From positions 124,001 through 188,000 of the forward strand of contig NZ_JAAVLW010000009.1 in the NCBI RefSeq assembly GCF_013114835.1: a DNA stretch of 64,000 nucleotides, in the 5' to 3' direction. Every line of letters begins with the position of its first letter. The first letter of the stretch is position 1. The notes beneath the pieces were generated by a model. The model worked only from the letters and a program-made list of their open reading frames with translations, did no database searches and was not told where the DNA came from. This DNA is from Bradyrhizobium archetypum. GTDB taxonomy: Bacteria; Pseudomonadota; Alphaproteobacteria; Rhizobiales; Xanthobacteraceae. The position numbers were made by a program, and so were the translations under genes. Positions 23,201-32,881 of this stretch are shown piece by piece.

Positions 23201-25272
23201 GCCGCGCCTGCAAAGGCAAGCACCGACCGCGGCGGCGCGCTGGTCTCTGCACCGGATGCGAATTCGGTGAAGCCCGCCGTGGCCTCAGTCGTATTCAGCA
23301 CCTGCTGCCAGTTCTTGTATTCGGACATCTTGGGCAAAGTGAAAGCGATCTCTTCGGGGGCGGCGTTCAGGACGATAAAGATCGGCGGCTGACCTTGTTC
23401 CAATGGCCCCAGCACGTAAGCGAGGAACCGTCCTTCCGGAAAATTCCAGTCGGCTTCCTGCATCTCCTCGGCCGCCGGCGTCAGCCACAGCACGCCAAAG
23501 GAGCCGTCCTTGCGCCGCCCGGAGAGCCAGCGCTGGGATCGGAGCTGGGGAAAGCGCCGGCGCAATGCGGTCATGTGGCCAATGAAATCGGTGAGGTCGT
23601 CGCCCTGCTTTCCGAGATTGTCCCAATTGATCCAGCCAATCTCGTTGTCCTGGCAATAGGCGTTGTTGTTGCCGTTCTGCGAGTTGCCGACCTCGTCGCC
23701 GGCCAGCAGCAACGGCGTTCCTTGCGCGAGGAACAGGCAGGCAAGCTGGTTCTTGCGGAGCTGCCGGCGCAGGGTCACGATCGCAGCGTCGGTGGTCGGG
23801 CCCTCATGGCCGCAATTGTTGCTGTGGTTGTCGTTGGAGCCGTCGCGATTCTCTTCGCCGTTCGCCTCGTTGTGCTTCTCGTTGTAGCTGAACAGGTCGG
23901 CCAGCGTGAAACCATCATGCACAGTGATGTGATTGATGCTGGCGCGGGTGGCGCGGTTGTCGTGGTGAAACAGGTCGGATGAGGCGGTCATGCGGCGCGA
24001 TACTTCGCCGATCAGGCTGCCTTCGCCGCTCCAGTAGCGCCGCATCGCGCTGCGGTAACGGTCATTCCATTCCGACCATTGCGAAGGGAAGGCGCCGACC
24101 TGATATCCGCCGAGGCCGAGGTCCCACGGCTCGGCGACGAGTTTGACTGTCGCCAGCACCGGATCCTGCCGCACCGCGGTCAGAAACGATGAATTGCGGT
24201 CGAAGCCGTTCGGCCCCCGCGCCAGCGTCGTGGCGAGATCGAAGCGGAAACCGTCGACGTGGCAGACCTCGACCCAGTAGCGCAACGAGTCCATCACCAT
24301 CTGCAGCACGCGCGGATGGGTGAGGTTGACCGAGCTGCCGCAGCCGGTGAAGTCGTCGTAGTAGCGCGGATTGTCCTTGTTGAGCCAGTAATAGGAAGCG
24401 TTGTCGATGCCGCGGAAGCACAGCGTCGGACCGAGGTGATTGCCCTCGGCGGTGTGGTTATAAACCACGTCGAGCATCACCTCGATGCCGGCATCGTGCA
24501 GCCGTGCTACCGTGGTGCGGAATGCGTCCAGCGCGTTATCCTGAGCATAGCGCGGCTCCGGCGCGAAGAAGGCCAGTGTGTTGTAGCCCCAGTAGTTCAC
24601 AAGCTTTCGCTCGACCAGTACCCGGTCGTCGATCAGCCCGTGGACCGGCAGCAACTCGATGGTGGTGACGCCGAGCCGTTTGAGATGATCGATCATGGCC
24701 GGCGAGCACAGCCCGCCATAGGTGCCGCGCCAGCCTGGCGCCACGTCCTCGCGCTTCTGCGTCAGGCCCTTGACATGGGCCTCGTAAACAATGGTGTCTT
24801 GCCAGGAAATGTTCGGCCGTATTTCGCGGCGGCCCCAGTTGAAGGTTTCGTCGACCACGACCGCCTTCGGCATGCCGCGCGCATTGTCGCGGCGATCGAA
24901 GGAAAGATCTTCGCGCGCGCTGCCTGTTCGATAGCCGAAATGCGCGTCGCTCCACACCAACCGGCCGGCGAGCCGTTTGGCATAGGGATCGAGCAGCAGC
25001 TTGTTGGCGTTGAAGCGGTGCCCGCGCTCGGGCGCATAGGGCCCGTGGACGCGGTAGCCATAGAGCTGCCCAGGGGAGACGTCGTTGAGATAGCCATGCC
25101 AGACGTCCTCGTTGCGCTCCGGCAGTTCGATCCGCTCGAGCTCGCGGCGGCCTTGGGCGTCGAACAGGCAAAGCTCGACCTTCTCTGCATTGGCCGAAAA
25201 CAGCGCAAAGTTGGTGCCCCTGCCGTCCCAGCTTGCTCCAAGGCGAGCGGGGCTTCCCGCTGACAGTCGCAT
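23197..25272 (-). CDS. glgX: Glycogen debranching enzyme GlgX
   Basis: GlgX hydrolyses alpha-1,6 branches of limit dextrin, giving linear maltodextrins, the substrate of TreY. The 691-residue protein has an N-terminal CBM48 domain (GTNFALFSANAEKVELCLFD) and GH13_11 motifs: VVYNHTAEGN, DGFRFDLATTLAR (nucleophile Asp), LVAEPWDLG (acid Glu) and NYWGYN earlier in the barrel. It starts 3 nt after the glgB stop. Its place between glgB and treZ fits a glucan-to-trehalose flux. Confidence 0.95.
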   Translation of the reverse strand: MRLSAGSPARLGASWDGRGTNFALFSANAEKVELCLFDAQGRRELERIELPERNEDVWHGYLNDVSPGQLYGYRVHGPYAPERGHRFNANKLLLDPYAKRLAGRLVWSDAHFGYRTGSAREDLSFDRRDNARGMPKAVVVDETFNWGRREIRPNISWQDTIVYEAHVKGLTQKREDVAPGWRGTYGGLCSPAMIDHLKRLGVTTIELLPVHGLIDDRVLVERKLVNYWGYNTLAFFAPEPRYAQDNALDAFRTTVARLHDAGIEVMLDVVYNHTAEGNHLGPTLCFRGIDNASYYWLNKDNPRYYDDFTGCGSSVNLTHPRVLQMVMDSLRYWVEVCHVDGFRFDLATTLARGPNGFDRNSSFLTAVRQDPVLATVKLVAEPWDLGLGGYQVGAFPSQWSEWNDRYRSAMRRYWSGEGSLIGEVSRRMTASSDLFHHDNRATRASINHITVHDGFTLADLFSYNEKHNEANGEENRDGSNDNHSNNCGHEGPTTDAAIVTLRRQLRKNQLACLFLAQGTPLLLAGDEVGNSQNGNNNAYCQDNEIGWINWDNLGKQGDDLTDFIGHMTALRRRFPQLRSQRWLSGRRKDGSFGVLWLTPAAEEMQEADWNFPEGRFLAYVLGPLEQGQPPIFIVLNAAPEEIAFTLPKMSEYKNWQQVLNTTEATAGFTEFASGAETSAPPRSVLAFAGAA

Positions 25273-25275
25273 GCG

Positions 25276-27423
25276 TCAGCTTTCCGGCACGAGGAAGATC
25301 GCGCCCAACGGTGGAATGGTCAGGTGCAGTTCAGGCACCAGTGCGTCCCGCGTCCGAACCTCACCCACGTTGCCGACATTGCTGCCGCCATAATGCGCCG
25401 AGTCTGAGTTGAAGATCTCGCGCCATGCGCCGGCGAACGGCACGCGGATGCTGTAGTCGTGATAGACATTGGGCGAGAAGTTTACGACGACGAGGCAACG
25501 CGCCCGCGGTTCATTGCCTTTGCGGATCCACGCAAACACGTTGTTGTTGGCGTCGTCGGTGACGACCCATTCGAAGCCGGCCGGGTCGCAATCAAGTTCA
25601 TGCAACGCCGGCACGCTTCGGTACAGCCGGTTGAGGTCGCGGATCAGGGCCTGGACGCCGGCGTAGCTGGTCTGCTCGAGCAGATGCCAGTCGAGCGACT
25701 GCTCGTGATTCCACTCCCGCTCCTGGCCGAATTCGCATCCCATGAACATCAGTTTCTTGCCGGGATGGCCGAACATGAAGCTGTAATAGGCACGCAGATT
25801 GGCAAAGCGCTGCCACTGATCGCCGGGCATGCGGCCGAGGATCGAGCGCTTGCCGTGAACGACCTCATCGTGGGAAAGCGGCAGGATGAAGTTTTCCGAG
25901 AACGCATAGTGCAGACCGAACAGGATGTCGCCGTGATGATATTTCCGGTGGATCGGATCCTTGCCGATATATTTCAGCGTGTCGTGCATCCAGCCCATGT
26001 TCCACTTGTAGCCGAAGCCGAGTCCACCGAATTCGACCGGCCGTGAGACCTGCGGCCAGGCGGTGGATTCTTCTGCGGCCGTGGTGGCCTGCGGATAATG
26101 TCCGAACACCTCGGTGTTGAAGCGGCGCAGGAAGTCGATCGCTTCCAGATTTTCCCGGCCGCCGTACTTGTTCGGAATCCATTCATCGGCGGGCCGGCTG
26201 TAGTCGAGATAGAGCATCGAGGCGACCGCATCGACGCGCAGTCCGTCTACGGCATAGCGGTCGAGCCAGAACAACGCGTTGGACACCAGGAAATTGACCA
26301 CTTCGGTACGGCCGTAATTGTAGATCAGCGTACCCCAGTCGCGGTGGCGGCCCTGCAGGGGGTTGGCATGTTCGTACAGTGCGGTCCCGTCGAAATGGCC
26401 GAGGCCGTGGGGATCGTCCGGAAAATGCCCGGGCACCCAGTCGAGCAGCACGGCGACGCCCTCGCGATGGCAGGCATCGACCAGCGCGGCAAAATCGTCC
26501 GGAGTGCCGAACCGGCTGGTCGGGGCGTACAGGCCGGTCGGCTGATAACCCCAGGAGCCGTCGAAGGGATGCTCGTTGACCGGCAGAAATTCGATGTGCG
26601 TAAAGCCCATATCCTTCGCGTAGGCCGGAAGCTGTTCGGCGAGCTCGCGGTAGGTCAGCCATTCGTTGTTGCCCTTGCGCCGCCAGGAGCCAAGATGGAC
26701 CTCGTAGATCGACATCGGCGCGCTTAATGCGTTCATGCCTGAAGGGGCAGGCCGTGGGCGGGCCAGTTTGGCCTCGTCGAACACGATCGAGGCGGTCTTG
26801 GGACGAACTTCGGTGGCGAAGGCGAATGGATCGGATTTCAGCGGCAGGTGTTGGCCGTTCGGTTCGATGATGTCGAACTTGTAGTGATCACCGACGCTTG
26901 CTTGCGGGATGAACAGCTCCCAATAGCCGACCCCGCGCACCCGCATCGGATGCCGCCGCCTGTTCCAGTAGTTGAAGTCGCCGACCACGCTGACGCCCTT
27001 TGCATTCGGCGCCAGCACCACAAAGGCCACGCCCTCGACGCCATCCAGCGTCATCGGATGCGCGCCGAGCTTGTCGTAGATCTGCTGATGGGTGCCTTCG
27101 CCGAGCAGATAGAGATCGAAATCAGTGAGCACCGGAGGAAACCGGTAGGGGTCATCCAATTCGACCACATTGTCCCCGAACCGGGCGCGCAACTGGTATT
27201 TTCTCGACCCGTTCGGCAGCGCGCCGGCGAACAGCCCGGCTTCGTGAATTCGTTCCAGTGGCGCACGCTCGCCATGCTCGCCGATCGCTTCGACATTCTG
27301 GGCTTCGGGGATAAAGGCGCGTACGACGTGGTGGCCGCCTTCATCGTGCAGGCCAAGATAGCGGAACGGGTCGGAGTGGCGGCCCTCGATGATGGCATAG
27401 GCCTCAGGGGAGAGTGTGATCAT
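25276..27423 (-). CDS. glgB: 1,4-alpha-glucan branching enzyme
   Basis: GlgB introduces alpha-1,6 branches into the linear glucan made by GlgE or glycogen synthase. The protein has 715 residues when started at the ATG at 27423, which overlaps the treS stop by 4 nt (ATGA) and follows GGAAGG; a longer frame to 27486 is unlikely. The N-terminal branching-enzyme domain, CBM48 (DFNYWNRRRHPM) and GH13_9 barrel are present, with GLRVDAVASMLYLDYSR (nucleophile Asp), AEESTAWP (acid Glu) and LPLSHDEVVHGKRS. Confidence 0.96.
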   Translation of the reverse strand: MITLSPEAYAIIEGRHSDPFRYLGLHDEGGHHVVRAFIPEAQNVEAIGEHGERAPLERIHEAGLFAGALPNGSRKYQLRARFGDNVVELDDPYRFPPVLTDFDLYLLGEGTHQQIYDKLGAHPMTLDGVEGVAFVVLAPNAKGVSVVGDFNYWNRRRHPMRVRGVGYWELFIPQASVGDHYKFDIIEPNGQHLPLKSDPFAFATEVRPKTASIVFDEAKLARPRPAPSGMNALSAPMSIYEVHLGSWRRKGNNEWLTYRELAEQLPAYAKDMGFTHIEFLPVNEHPFDGSWGYQPTGLYAPTSRFGTPDDFAALVDACHREGVAVLLDWVPGHFPDDPHGLGHFDGTALYEHANPLQGRHRDWGTLIYNYGRTEVVNFLVSNALFWLDRYAVDGLRVDAVASMLYLDYSRPADEWIPNKYGGRENLEAIDFLRRFNTEVFGHYPQATTAAEESTAWPQVSRPVEFGGLGFGYKWNMGWMHDTLKYIGKDPIHRKYHHGDILFGLHYAFSENFILPLSHDEVVHGKRSILGRMPGDQWQRFANLRAYYSFMFGHPGKKLMFMGCEFGQEREWNHEQSLDWHLLEQTSYAGVQALIRDLNRLYRSVPALHELDCDPAGFEWVVTDDANNNVFAWIRKGNEPRARCLVVVNFSPNVYHDYSIRVPFAGAWREIFNSDSAHYGGSNVGNVGEVRTRDALVPELHLTIPPLGAIFLVPES

Positions 27424-30400
27424 GAGGCGCCTTCCGCTTGTTGCAGGAGGATTCGGATGATTCCGGTCAGCGGGACACGCAGCCAATCCGGCCGGTGCGA
27501 CAGTTCATATTCAACCTCGTAGAAGGCCTTTTCGACCAGGAAGAAATTCAGGAGCCGCGCGGAAGCGTTTGCGTCGGCAGGCCAGAACCGCTGGTTGGCC
27601 GTCGTCTCACGATAGGAGGCCAGGAACGCCTCCGTCGCGCGGTCGCGCCAATCCGCCAGCGCGGCAGCCAGTCTGTTCTGCTCGTCCGGGAAAAACTTCA
27701 GCGCACGCTCGTAAGCCGCGGTGGCTGAATAGTCGATCGAGCGAATCAGGCCGGCAACGTCGCGTGCCGCGGGCGCCTTGCGGCGCCGTTCCACGATGCT
27801 GCGGCGCGGTTCGCCCTCGAAATCGATGATGAAAATGTCCTCCTTGACGATCAGCATCTGGCCAAGATGAAGATCGCCGTGCAGGCGGATGTTGAAACCA
27901 TCGATCTCGCGCGGCAACATTGCCCTCAGCAAGCCCGGCAGCGTTGGCTCAAGCGCCAGCAGTTGATCGCTCAGCACGCGGTCGGGTTCTTTCAGGCTGT
28001 CGCGCCGTTGTCTGAGCGTGTCGAAGATGCGCTCGGCACGAATTAGTATGTCGTCGATCCAGCGCTGCGCGTCCTCGTGCCGAATCGGCTCCGGCGCGAA
28101 TTCGGGAATCTCGCTGTTGCTGGCCAGCGCCAGGTGCATCTCTCCAATGCGCCGCCCGGACTGCGACATGTAACGCAGATAGGGAATCTGCTCTTCGCTC
28201 TCTCCGGGATGCTCGGCTGCCGCCAGCAGGCGTTGCTCCTCGACAAAGCGATCCAGATAACCGGCGGTTACGACCCAGGCGTCACCCTGGTTGGCAACGA
28301 AGGCATGGACGATGCCGATCGCGCTTCTCTTTTCGCCTTCCACCAATTCCACGCTGCCGAGCAATGCCGGTGTGTTGGCAAAGCCGGCCACATCGGTCAG
28401 GAAGCGGCCCATCTCGATTTCCGGATTGATGCCGCTTTCCAGCTTCCGGTAGATCTTGACGACGTAGTCCTCATCGACCAGCGCGGTGCTGTTCGACTGC
28501 TCGGTTTCCACCGCGCGGATGCGCTCCGGCTGCCGGACCGGGCGATCCGAGAAGCGGCTGGTCGGCTTGAATTCCAGCCGCAGTCCCTGTTCGCCTTCCT
28601 CGACGACCAGCGACTCGCGCAGATTGCGCAACAGGAGCGCGATGAAGATCTGGTCGGTGGCGACGTCGAGCAGGGTTCCTTCCCGCGCGCCCTGCCGAAC
28701 CGCGGCCAGCGCATGCGGATTGTAGCGCTCGCGGTCGAAGCGTACCCATTCGATCTGCATCGGCAGCACGTAGCGGCTGGTGACGCCGCGCTGCGTGGTT
28801 TCAAAAAAGGCGAGCCACGGCCGGTTGTCGCCGATATCGCAGAATGGCACCGCCGAGACCAGCGCCGGATGAATAGCCTTGGCCGTTCGTTCCGGATACC
28901 AGCGGCTGCGCGCCAGATGACCCGGCAGCACGTCGCGCTCGAAAACGCCGCGCTCGCGCGCCAGAGAAACCCAGGTCGCGTTCACCGGCACCACCAGTGT
29001 TTCGAATTCGGGCACGGCCCGCAGCACCACCGGCGCCGACTTGTCCGGCTCCTGCAGCTCGAACCAGTAGAAGCCGTAAGGCGCCAGCGTGATCATGTAG
29101 GGCAGTTCGCCGATCGCCGGGAAGCGCGTTCGGCCGAGCATTTCCAGGGGGATACGATCCTTCCAGGCGGAAAGATCCAGTTCGGTCGCCTGTGCCGATC
29201 GCGACAGGTTGGCAACGCACAGGATCGCCTGATCCTGATACTGGCGTACATAGCAAAGTACCGCGCGATTTTCGGGACGGACGAAAGTCATGGTGCCCCG
29301 GCCGAAGGCCAGTGTGGACTTGCGAACCGAGATCAGCTTCTTGGTCGCGCTGAGCAGCGACGAAAGGCTGCGCGACTGCGCCTCGACATTGACGGATTCA
29401 TAGCCGTAGACCGGATCCATAATGCAGGGTGCATAGAGCCGTGCCGGATCGGCACGGGAGAACCCGCCATTGCGGTCCGGCGTCCATTGCATCGGCGTGC
29501 GGACGCCGTTGCGGTCGCCGAGATAGATGTTGTCCCCCATGCCGATCTCGTCGCCGTAATAGATGATCGGCGTGCCCGGGAACGAGAGCAGCAGCGAGTT
29601 CATCAGCTCGATCTTGCGGCGGTCGTTGTCCATCAGCGGAGCCAGCCGCCGGCGGATCCCGACATTAATGCGCGCGCGGGGATCGTTGGCATAGGTCGAC
29701 CACAAATAGTCGCGTTCGACGTCGGTCACCATTTCGAGCGTCAGCTCGTCGTGATTGCGCAGGAACAGCGCCCATTGGCAGTTGCCCGGAATATCCGGCG
29801 TCTGGCGCAGGATGTCGGTGATCGGGAAGCGGTCTTCCTGGGCGATCGCCATGTAGATGCGCGGCATCAGCGGAAAATGGTAGGCCATGTGGCATTCGTC
29901 ACCGCGGCCGAAATATTCCTGCACGTCCTCCGGCCACTGATTGGCCTCGGCGAGCAGCACCTTGCCCTTGGCATAGGCGTCGAGCTCGCGGCGCAGCCGT
30001 TTGATGATGGCGTGCGTCTCCGGCAGATTCTCGTTGTTGGTGCCGTCGCGCTCGCAGAGGTAGGGAATGGCGTCGAGACGGAAGCCGTCGACCCCGGTAT
30101 CGAGCCAGCGCTTCATCACCTGCACGATGGCGCTCACCACGCGCGGGTTGTCGAAATTGAGATCGGGTTGGTGGGAAAAAAACCGATGCCAGTAGAACTG
30201 GCCGGCTTCCGGGTCCCAGGTCCAGTTCGATTTCTCGGTGTCGGTGAAGATGATCCGCGTGCCCAGATATTTCTGGTCGGTATCGCTCCAGACATACCAA
30301 TTGCGTGCTGAGGATTTCGGGTCCGAGCGCCGGGCGCGCTTGAACCAGTCGTGCTGGTCGGAAGTGTGGTTGATGACGAGTTCGGTAATGACCCGCAGGC

Positions 30401-30725
30401 CGCGCTTCTTGGCTTCCTGGATGAAGCGGCGGAAATCCTTCATCGTCCCGAAATCGGGATTGATGTCGCCGTAATCGGCGATGTCGTAGCCATCGTCGCG
30501 GCCGGGAGAGGGATAGAACGGCAACAGCCACAGTGTGGTGACGCCAAGGTCCTGCAGATATCCGAGCTTCTCGGTCAGCCCGGCAAAGTCGCCGATGCCG
30601 TCATTGTTACTGTCGGCAAAGGCTTTGACATGGAGCTGATAGATGATCGCATCCTTGTACCAGAGCTCATCGGCCGTTTCGTCGGCCTTCACTTCGCTTG
30701 AATCGACCGGTGACATGACATTCAT
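27420..30725 (-). CDS. treS: Trehalose synthase fused to maltokinase
   Basis: This 1101-residue fusion interconverts trehalose and maltose, then phosphorylates maltose to maltose-1-phosphate. The N-terminal TreS part (about 1-560) has GH13_16 motifs: ELVINHTSDQHDWF, DGFRLDAIPYLCER (nucleophile Asp), LLAEANQWPEDV (acid Glu) and LRNHDELTLEMV. The C-terminal part (about 600-1101) is the Pep2/Mak-type kinase with the catalytic loop HGDLHLGQML and IIDFEGEP. The fused product goes directly to GlgE, encoded just upstream. GAGGGG precedes the ATG, 9 nt after glgE. Confidence 0.96.
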   Translation of the reverse strand: MNVMSPVDSSEVKADETADELWYKDAIIYQLHVKAFADSNNDGIGDFAGLTEKLGYLQDLGVTTLWLLPFYPSPGRDDGYDIADYGDINPDFGTMKDFRRFIQEAKKRGLRVITELVINHTSDQHDWFKRARRSDPKSSARNWYVWSDTDQKYLGTRIIFTDTEKSNWTWDPEAGQFYWHRFFSHQPDLNFDNPRVVSAIVQVMKRWLDTGVDGFRLDAIPYLCERDGTNNENLPETHAIIKRLRRELDAYAKGKVLLAEANQWPEDVQEYFGRGDECHMAYHFPLMPRIYMAIAQEDRFPITDILRQTPDIPGNCQWALFLRNHDELTLEMVTDVERDYLWSTYANDPRARINVGIRRRLAPLMDNDRRKIELMNSLLLSFPGTPIIYYGDEIGMGDNIYLGDRNGVRTPMQWTPDRNGGFSRADPARLYAPCIMDPVYGYESVNVEAQSRSLSSLLSATKKLISVRKSTLAFGRGTMTFVRPENRAVLCYVRQYQDQAILCVANLSRSAQATELDLSAWKDRIPLEMLGRTRFPAIGELPYMITLAPYGFYWFELQEPDKSAPVVLRAVPEFETLVVPVNATWVSLARERGVFERDVLPGHLARSRWYPERTAKAIHPALVSAVPFCDIGDNRPWLAFFETTQRGVTSRYVLPMQIEWVRFDRERYNPHALAAVRQGAREGTLLDVATDQIFIALLLRNLRESLVVEEGEQGLRLEFKPTSRFSDRPVRQPERIRAVETEQSNSTALVDEDYVVKIYRKLESGINPEIEMGRFLTDVAGFANTPALLGSVELVEGEKRSAIGIVHAFVANQGDAWVVTAGYLDRFVEEQRLLAAAEHPGESEEQIPYLRYMSQSGRRIGEMHLALASNSEIPEFAPEPIRHEDAQRWIDDILIRAERIFDTLRQRRDSLKEPDRVLSDQLLALEPTLPGLLRAMLPREIDGFNIRLHGDLHLGQMLIVKEDIFIIDFEGEPRRSIVERRRKAPAARDVAGLIRSIDYSATAAYERALKFFPDEQNRLAAALADWRDRATEAFLASYRETTANQRFWPADANASARLLNFFLVEKAFYEVEYELSHRPDWLRVPLTGIIRILLQQAEGAS

Positions 30726-30734
30726 GGCGGCCCC

Positions 30735-32684
30735 TCACGCCAGGCAGCGCAGCATGACGGCGGGATCGCGCGCCGGATCGATGCGAAGGCGAATGCCGCC
30801 CCATTCGATCGCATGCCGCTCGCCCGTCATCAGGTTCTCGACCGCCGCAACGGGCCGGCGCGTATTGCCTGAAAGGACCTGGACGTCGCCGAGGGGCAGC
30901 CAGAAATCGTGTATGTCGCGCGACAGCGCGATCGCCACAGCGACCGTGTTGGTGCCGTCGACGGATTCCTTGACGAAACCGATGACGTTGCTGTCCTCGA
31001 TGCCGATAAAGCGCAAATTGCTGGTTTGCTGCAGCGCCGTGTTGGCCCGCCGCGCGCGATTGAGCGCGGTAATGTAGGGTTTGATGTTTCCAGGCTTGTC
31101 CCAGTCCCGGACCTTGATCTCGTATTTCTCGGAATCGAGATATTCCTCACGTCCGGGGATCGGCTCATGTTCCAATAATTCGAAACCGTTATAGACGCCG
31201 TAGGTGCCGGACAGCGTCGCAGCCAGCGCGACACGGGACTTGAACATCCAGGCTTCGCCGCTTTGTAGGTGATAGGGCAGGATATCAGGCGTGTTGACGA
31301 AGAAGTTCGGCCGATAGAAATCGCGCTCGGGATAGCCGGTCAGCTCGGTCAGATACTGCTCGAACTCCCATCGCTGGGTCCGCCAGGTGAAGTAGGTGTA
31401 GGACTGGGTGAAGCCGAGCTTGGCTAGGCCCTTCATCAGCTTCGGTCGCGTAAAGGCTTCGGCCAGGAAGATCACATCGGGGTGGCGCAACTGCACCTCG
31501 TGAATGAGCCACTCCCAGAACCGGAACGGCTTGGTATGAGGATTGTCGACCCGGAAGATCTTCACGCCCTGGGCGATCCAGAACAGGATGACGTCGCGCA
31601 GCGCATTCCACAGTGCACCGGCGTCCTCGGACGTGAAGTCGGGGTTGACGATGTCTTCATATTTTTTCGGCGGATTTTCGGCATAGCGCATCGATCCGTC
31701 CGGACGGCGCTTGAACCATTGCGGGTACTGTTTGAGCCAGGGATGATCGGGCGAACACTGCACGGCGAAATCGAGCGCCACTTCCATTCCGTGGCTATGG
31801 CAGGCCGCTACCAGGGCGCGGAAATCCTCGAGCGTGCCCAGTTCCGGATGCACTGCATCATGGCCGCCCTCGGCGCTGCCGATCGCGTAGGGACTGCCGG
31901 GATCGCCCTCATTGGCGGTGGTCGCGTTGTTGCGGCCCTTGCGGTTGGTTTTTCCGATCGGATGGATCGGCGTAAAATACAGCACGTCGAAGCCCATCGC
32001 GGCGACATCCGGCAGCCGTTCGATGCAGTCCCGGAACGTGCCGTGTTGGCCGGGAATCTTGCTCTGGCTCCGCGGCACCATCTCATACCAGGCGCCATAG
32101 CGCGCCTGCGGCCGGTCTGCCACGAAGGGAAATAGCTGCGAGCGCGTCAGATCCGGCCGCAACTGGCTCTCGGCCATGGCTTCCTTGAGATCCTGGCTGA
32201 GGAGCTGCGCAGTATCGCCTGTCTGCAGGTAGTCTTCGCAATGCTTTACGATGACGGAAGCAGCGTTCCGGTCGGCGGCCTGCGCCTTGGTCAGCATTCC
32301 GGCGCCCTCGATGGCGTCCACGGACTGGTCGGTACCGGCTTTCAGCTTGAGCTCAAATCCGTGGCGCCACGTCGCGAATTCGTCGGTCCAGGCCTCAATG
32401 GCATACACGTAGCGGCCGGGTGCAGGGGGAACGAAGGAGCCGGACCAGCGGTCGTTGCTGTGCAGCGTCATCGGCTCGCGGCGCCAATCCCGGTCGAGTT
32501 CGCGGCGCCAGATCAACGCCGCGGCGACCACTTCATGCCCATCCCGGTAGATGTCCGCCCACACGTCCACCGGTTCGCCGACAATCCGTTTGACCGGAAA
32601 GCGCCCGCCATCGATCGAGGGGTAAACGTCTTCAATATGGAAAGCACCGCTGGTGCTCTCGACAGATTGTGCAGGTTTGTTCAC
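30735..32684 (-). CDS. glgE: Alpha-1,4-glucan:maltose-1-phosphate maltosyltransferase
   Basis: GlgE transfers maltosyl units from maltose-1-phosphate to the non-reducing end of alpha-1,4-glucan. In this 649-residue protein an N-terminal maltosyltransferase domain (IEDVYPSIDGGRFPVKRIVGE) is followed by a GH13_3 barrel with EVALDFAVQCSPDHPWL, FRVDNPHTKPFRFWEWL (nucleophile Asp) and FLAEAFTRPK (acid Glu). It is the first gene of the leftward operon and starts with GTG. Its promoter must lie in 32685-32881, which it shares with malQ. Confidence 0.96.
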   Translation of the reverse strand: MNKPAQSVESTSGAFHIEDVYPSIDGGRFPVKRIVGEPVDVWADIYRDGHEVVAAALIWRRELDRDWRREPMTLHSNDRWSGSFVPPAPGRYVYAIEAWTDEFATWRHGFELKLKAGTDQSVDAIEGAGMLTKAQAADRNAASVIVKHCEDYLQTGDTAQLLSQDLKEAMAESQLRPDLTRSQLFPFVADRPQARYGAWYEMVPRSQSKIPGQHGTFRDCIERLPDVAAMGFDVLYFTPIHPIGKTNRKGRNNATTANEGDPGSPYAIGSAEGGHDAVHPELGTLEDFRALVAACHSHGMEVALDFAVQCSPDHPWLKQYPQWFKRRPDGSMRYAENPPKKYEDIVNPDFTSEDAGALWNALRDVILFWIAQGVKIFRVDNPHTKPFRFWEWLIHEVQLRHPDVIFLAEAFTRPKLMKGLAKLGFTQSYTYFTWRTQRWEFEQYLTELTGYPERDFYRPNFFVNTPDILPYHLQSGEAWMFKSRVALAATLSGTYGVYNGFELLEHEPIPGREEYLDSEKYEIKVRDWDKPGNIKPYITALNRARRANTALQQTSNLRFIGIEDSNVIGFVKESVDGTNTVAVAIALSRDIHDFWLPLGDVQVLSGNTRRPVAAVENLMTGERHAIEWGGIRLRIDPARDPAVMLRCLA

Positions 32685-32778
32685 GGTGATGCCGCCATTG
32701 CCATGAAAATGACGACCCGGACGCAGGAAGATGCGCCGGGCCTACATAGAAAGCCGCTCGCCACGCAATGGTTCCAGC

Positions 32779-32803
32779 GGAACGCAACGCGGGCGAACGC
32801 GTT
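32779..32803 (+). promoter_or_regulatory. EcfG-type promoter for malQ
   Basis: GGAAC (32779-32783), a 16-nt spacer and CGTT (32800-32803) match the EcfG consensus exactly, about 78 nt before the malQ ATG. A second, opposite GGAAC (GTTCC at 32771-32775) lies 3 bp to the left and points towards glgE, but its -10 partner (GCTT at N16) is poor. Confidence 0.65.
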
Positions 32804-32881
32804 AGAGATGGTCTATCCCCTTCCTGTATCTAGACAATTTTAGGACGCTCTCCTGACCTTTGCGTGCAAACCGCGTGTCGA

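Noticed and set aside
28077..30311. 744-residue open frame on the plus strand inside treS
   Set aside because: Antisense shadow of the TreS-maltokinase gene; no recognisable motif or ribosome-binding site.
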